Positions 60,937 through 64,000 of a DNA stretch of 64,000 nt are shown piece by piece. The notes below the pieces were generated by a model. It was not told the origin of the DNA and made no database searches. It saw nothing but the letters and a program-made list of their open reading frames with translations. A program made the translations under genes and the position numbers. Every line of letters begins with the position of its first letter. The first letter of the stretch is position 1. The stretch covers positions 434,001 through 498,000 of the forward strand of contig NZ_RQZF01000001.1 of the NCBI RefSeq assembly GCF_003858455.1, in the 5' to 3' direction. This DNA comes from Schaalia canis (GTDB taxonomy: Bacteria > Actinomycetota > Actinomycetes > Actinomycetales > Actinomycetaceae).

Positions 60937-62274
60937 TTAGGCGTTGGGTTCGGCGTCGATTTCGGCGTTGCGCTTGCGGGCAACAACGACGAGGGCGAAG
61001 GCGCAGACTGCAGCAATGGCGGCGGCTGCTGCCAGGATGAGGAAGATCTGGTTGTATGCCACTGCGGGGTTGTCTTGGTGGGCGTCACGGATGGAGCCGA
61101 ACCAGATGTAGGAGAAAGTGTCGGGCAGGAATCCAATAACTGAGAGCAGGCCTGTGGCGGTGCCAAAGACACTGACAGGAACCTTACCTTCTGTGAGCTG
61201 GCTGGAGCAGATGCCAAAGACACCGTTGGCGATGAAGGCCAGGAGGATAGCCATGGCAACTGCGACGTAGGCCAGGGAGGCTTGCGCGGGCAGGAAGGCG
61301 AAGATAATCAGGCCGATCATGACAACGACGGAGCCTGCGCCGATGACCTTCGAGGGTGAGCCGAGTTTTCCGGCGATTGCACCGAAGAAGGGGGCCGAGA
61401 TCAGGGAGACGCCATAGGTACGGACGGTACCGACCACAAGAACGATGCCGGGGGCAATGTTCATGACGTTATTCATGTAGCCGGTGGTCTGGTTGACGCC
61501 GGTGTAGAAGAAGTAGACGAAGAAGAGGGTGAGTGCGGCCAGCCAGACAACGGGGTTGGAGAGGACTTGGCCGAGCTGTGTGAAGTTGAATCCGCCTTCG
61601 GATGAGCCGATTTCACCTTCGAACTTCGGGATGAAAAGGAAGGAGAGGATGGCGAGGGCCATGATGACGCTGCCCAGGACGATGAGCAGGGTGCGCATGG
61701 GGATAATGTCTCCCTGGTCGGTCAGGTTCGAGACGATGGCGGCGTTGACGAAGCCGAGGATGAGACCTGCCAGGCCGTAGAAGCCGTAGGAGAGGCCAAT
61801 GTTCCGCGAATAGCCTTCTTCTTCGGAGATGAGGCGCACAAGCTTAAAGCGGATGCCCCACCAGATGAGGATGGTGGTGATACCCATGGCGACGAAGAGG
61901 CCGATGAGGGTGGTGTAGGAGGGGAAGAATGCGTACCAGTAGGTGAGCAGTGCGGTGCTGCCAAAGCCTACCCAGGCCAGGGTGCGGACGCGGACGCGGT
62001 CAGCGACGATGCCGGAGGGCAGGTAGCACACCAGTGCCGTCCATGAGTAGGCGGCCAGGAGCGTACCAAGGGTGGTGGCGACGTTTTCTTGGCTGGCTGC
62101 TCCTGATGCGATGAGTGCTTTGCCGAGGGGTTCGTCAAAGACGTATTGGAGGTAGGCGGGCGTATAGATGATGGAGCTGCCGATGGAGACCAGAATGAGC
62201 AAGAAGATGCGGTGGAAGCGTGAGAGGTCATCCGCATGGCGTTCCTGAGTAAGCAGACTCAGCACTGTGGCCAC
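60937..62274 (-). CDS. MFS transporter, first gene of the cai-like operon
   Basis: 445 residues with about 12 membrane segments. The central WWGIRFKLVRLISEEEGYSRNIGLSYGFYGLAGLILGF stretch is seen as short pieces in YihN/OPA-like carriers; this assignment is tentative. The GTG at 62274 overlaps AAAGG, so the GTG at 62265, spaced 5 nt from AGGTGG, may be the true start. A BCCT carrier like CaiT is absent from the window. Confidence 0.82.
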   Translation of the reverse strand: MATVLSLLTQERHADDLSRFHRIFLLILVSIGSSIIYTPAYLQYVFDEPLGKALIASGAASQENVATTLGTLLAAYSWTALVCYLPSGIVADRVRVRTLAWVGFGSTALLTYWYAFFPSYTTLIGLFVAMGITTILIWWGIRFKLVRLISEEEGYSRNIGLSYGFYGLAGLILGFVNAAIVSNLTDQGDIIPMRTLLIVLGSVIMALAILSFLFIPKFEGEIGSSEGGFNFTQLGQVLSNPVVWLAALTLFFVYFFYTGVNQTTGYMNNVMNIAPGIVLVVGTVRTYGVSLISAPFFGAIAGKLGSPSKVIGAGSVVVMIGLIIFAFLPAQASLAYVAVAMAILLAFIANGVFGICSSQLTEGKVPVSVFGTATGLLSVIGFLPDTFSYIWFGSIRDAHQDNPAVAYNQIFLILAAAAAIAAVCAFALVVVARKRNAEIDAEPNA

Positions 62275-62510
62275 CTTTCTTTCAGTGAGGGCAGGGGTAT
62301 TGAGCTTCTTTTAGGCGCCCACTATGCTTCGCTTTTTAACACCATCCCCAAAAAGAGATGAAATACTTTAATAGCGACAAATTGAGGCTTTACTCAGATC
62401 GACATTGATCGTTGAAGCATGATCATTTGTCAGCACCGTGGAACGTCTTGAAGAAAGCCTATCCACCCTTCCTTGGTGGCTCCTAGACCTTGGTCCCGAG
62501 GCTCTTATCA

Positions 62511-62542
62511 GGCATTTTGGACAGTTCGCGTCCAAAAATGCC
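62511..62542. promoter_or_regulatory. Inverted repeat with TTTTGGAC-N7-GTCCA core, site 1
   Basis: GGCATTTTGGAC and GTCCAAAAATGCC pair over a 7-nt spacer with one bulged A. It may be an operator or a terminator. On the plus strand it reads TTTTGGAC-N7-GTCCAAAA, the same format as site 2. Confidence 0.6.
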
Positions 62543-62583
62543 TTCTCCGCACGGCGATGCGGATTACGACACTCGCGTCATCA

Positions 62584-62603
62584 TTTTGGACGATTTAAGT
62601 CCA
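62584..62603. promoter_or_regulatory. Inverted repeat with TTTTGGAC-N7-GTCCA core, site 2
   Basis: TTTTGGAC at 62584-62591 and GTCCA at 62599-62603 with the same 7-nt spacing as site 1, 69 bp away. Repetition of both half-sites and spacer length with a different spacer sequence suggests protein binding rather than a simple terminator. Confidence 0.55.
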
Positions 62604-62821
62604 TTTATCCCAAAATAAAACTCGCCAAAAGTTCTCAAAAAATCGGCCACACAACTTCTCAGATGTCTGACAAAATAGCCCCCACAACTTACTTTTTCTC
62701 CATTACAAAGTGACCAGATGGTCATTATTATGGGCTGAATTAAGAGAAAAAGTGTTCAGCACGCAATATTTCATTCGACTTTTCCTTAGCGCAGGAAAAG
62801 CGCTCTACACTCTGAGGCTTG

Positions 62822-62881
62822 TGTACGCAATAGTGCGCAATGTACGCGGCACACCACGTACATTGCGCACTAAGCCGTACA
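62822..62881. repeat. 60-bp hairpin repeat, copy B
   Basis: Starts TGTACG, ends CGTACA. The inner 16 bp of each arm pair perfectly (GTGCGCAATGTACG core), the outer 6 bp pair perfectly, and three columns between them do not. Loop CGGCACACCA. Same length as copy A at 16441-16500, also intergenic, 27 bp from the dapA stop, so it might also end dapA transcription. Confidence 0.72.
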
Positions 62882-62908
62882 TAACGCACTAAAACGTGCG
62901 ACACACAC

Positions 62909-63805
62909 CTACAGCAGCCCCAATGCCTTCATTGCAGTTGAGAGTCGGTCGATCTCCTCATCATGCGGGGCAACCAAAGGTAGGCGAACAGTGGGCGAGG
63001 CAATAGTCCCCTGCAGGTACACGGCCCACTTGGCCATGACGGCCCCCTGTCCCCCACCCATAATGGCGTCAACAAGAGGCTGAACTTGGCGAACGATGTC
63101 GCGAGCTTCTTCCAGGTCGCCACGATCGAAAGCATCGGTCATGCGTCGGTAGTAGGGAGCGGCAACGTGCCCAACAACGGAGACGGATCCAGAGCCGCCT
63201 GCTTCAAGGAAATCGAGATTGAGGGCGTCATCGCCGGAGTACCATTCAAGTCCTGTGCGGCGCAGGCGTTCGCCACCCTGGGCAACATTACCGGTGGCGT
63301 CCTTCAGGGCGTGGATGCGCGGGTGGTGCGCAAGCAAGTCAATGGTTTCATCGCTGAGCGCCAGGCCTGTGCGTCCGGGGATATCGTAGAGCATGATCGG
63401 CAGGTCAACGGCGTCAGCGATGGCGCGGACGTGGGCTTGGACACCCTCCTGAGAGGGGCGATTGTAGTAGGGGGTGACGACAAGCAGGCCATGAGCACCG
63501 TGTTCTTGGGCTCCTTGGGCGATTCGGACAGCGTGAGCGGTGTCGTTTGATCCGGCTCCGCAGAAAACAAACACCTCACGGCCCACAGCTTCGACAACCG
63601 CTGCAGTGAGTTCGTTCTTTTCCGGCTGGTGCGTGGTGGGTGATTCACCGGTTGTCCCCGACAGGAGGATAGCGTCGCAACCGTCATCGACGAGCTTCCG
63701 GGCGAGACGCACGGCTGATTCAACATCCAGTGCGCCGTCTTCGGTAAATGGGGTGACCATTGCGGGAGCGAAGGAACCAAATGTGCGTGTCGCTTGTGTT
63801 GTCAT
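62909..63805 (-). CDS. dapA: 4-hydroxy-tetrahydrodipicolinate synthase
   Basis: Condenses pyruvate with aspartate semialdehyde, the first committed step of the DAP/lysine pathway. 298 residues. Thr51-Thr52 in SGTTGE, VTPYYNRPS, Tyr140 in LYDIPGRTG and the Schiff-base Lys168 in HALKDATG are all in place. GGTGGGGG precedes the ATG. Confidence 0.95.
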   Translation of the reverse strand: MTTQATRTFGSFAPAMVTPFTEDGALDVESAVRLARKLVDDGCDAILLSGTTGESPTTHQPEKNELTAAVVEAVGREVFVFCGAGSNDTAHAVRIAQGAQEHGAHGLLVVTPYYNRPSQEGVQAHVRAIADAVDLPIMLYDIPGRTGLALSDETIDLLAHHPRIHALKDATGNVAQGGERLRRTGLEWYSGDDALNLDFLEAGGSGSVSVVGHVAAPYYRRMTDAFDRGDLEEARDIVRQVQPLVDAIMGGGQGAVMAKWAVYLQGTIASPTVRLPLVAPHDEEIDRLSTAMKALGLL

Positions 63806-63937
63806 GCCCCCACCCTAGGCCCCCCACATGAGCCGCATCACAGGTGTCCACAATGTAGCCTGCTTCTTCGGCCTCGCTCCCCACCGGCAACGCTCACTCT
63901 GGGACCTATGATCCAGACAACGCTGAACTGGCCCTTC

Positions 63938-64000
63938 TTAGCTCAGCTCAGACTCGTCCACCACAGGTGCTCGTCCGCGACAGCTCCGGGCATCTGCAGG
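63938..64000 (-). CDS. Possible C-terminal end of an unidentified gene (cut by right edge)
   Basis: The minus strand reads 20 codons, ending VVDESELS and TAA at 63938, with no stop before the window edge. Composition looks coding, but 20 residues are too few to identify a family, and the plus strand is open as well. Between this stop and dapA (63806-63937) nothing further is recognised. Confidence 0.3.
   Translation of the reverse strand, partial: PADARSCRGRAPVVDESELS

Larger units (their letters stand above)
62275..62908. other. AT-rich regulatory region between the cai-like operon and dapA
   Basis: 634 bp, noticeably richer in A and T than the flanking genes. It should contain the promoter of the cai-like operon. 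It holds two inverted repeats of the same format, the second 60-bp hairpin repeat, and no credible gene: the frames open on the plus strand lack ribosome binding sites and family likeness. Confidence 0.65.

Noticed and set aside
62438-62892. Two open frames of 91 and 60 residues on the plus strand upstream of dapA
   Set aside because: No ribosome binding sites, no family likeness, and they run through inverted repeats and the 60-bp hairpin element. The likeness between their end and a frame at 16191-16511 comes from the shared DNA repeat.
63836-64000. Plus-strand open frame at the right edge reading YDPDNAELALLSS
   Set aside because: It follows an in-frame stop and has no start codon within the visible stretch. 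The minus-strand reading with a clean stop is slightly better, and itself only weakly supported.

Overview
The window is an actinobacterial chromosome segment, most likely from Actinomycetaceae (Actinomyces or Schaalia type). This is an inference from gene content and order: a SepF/PgeF/FtsZ-ended division and cell wall (dcw) cluster, DUF3040 and DUF3046 proteins, a ClgR-like regulator beside recA, and SOS boxes of the TCGAAC-N4-GTTCGA type. No rRNA, tRNA, CRISPR array, phage or insertion sequence was seen. Nearly all genes lie on the minus strand.

1-15.9 kb holds the dcw cluster, transcribed right to left: mraZ, rsmH, ftsL-like, ftsI, murF, mraY, murD, ftsW, murG, murC, ftsQ, ftsZ, pgeF, sepF (cut by the left edge). 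Many junctions are 4-bp ATGA overlaps. murE, usual between ftsI and murF, is absent. Five 10-bp-phased repeats upstream of mraZ form an excellent MraZ operator.

15.9-33.5 kb holds housekeeping and DNA-repair genes: a long gene-free stretch with a 60-bp hairpin repeat, DUF3040, dinB, a spermidine-synthase-like methyltransferase, a PAC2 protein with an acidic tail, a HelD/UvrD-like ATPase, serA, nrdR with a long basic tail, a LysM protein divergent from lexA across three SOS boxes, a DinG-type helicase, hflX, an RsmC-like methyltransferase and dapF.

33.7-48.7 kb holds mgtC, a hipBA module with three identically shaped operators exactly 60 bp apart, miaA, miaB, cinA, recX, recA (SOS box upstream), DUF3046, clgR, pgsA, ftsK, a PfkB-family kinase and RNase J.

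48.8-62.3 kb is the most distinctive part. It is a carnitine-type CoA-thioester pathway in an actinobacterium: fixABCX (electron-transfer flavoprotein, quinone oxidoreductase and ferredoxin), a divergent TetR regulator, and a co-directional block of MFS transporter, HSL-type esterase, caiA-, caiB- and caiC-like genes, a MaoC-type hydratase, a second MFS transporter and a metallo-beta-lactamase-fold hydrolase. CaiA, CaiB and CaiC resemble the enterobacterial proteins along their whole length. CaiT, CaiD, CaiE and CaiF are not in the window, and a MaoC protein, MFS carriers and TetR occupy their likely roles. The likely logic is uptake, optional ester cleavage, CoA activation or CoA transfer, hydration/dehydration, and reduction of an enoyl-CoA by CaiA with electrons from FixABCX.

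62.3-64 kb holds an AT-rich regulatory stretch with two similar inverted repeats, the second copy of the 60-bp hairpin, dapA, and perhaps the last codons of another minus-strand gene.
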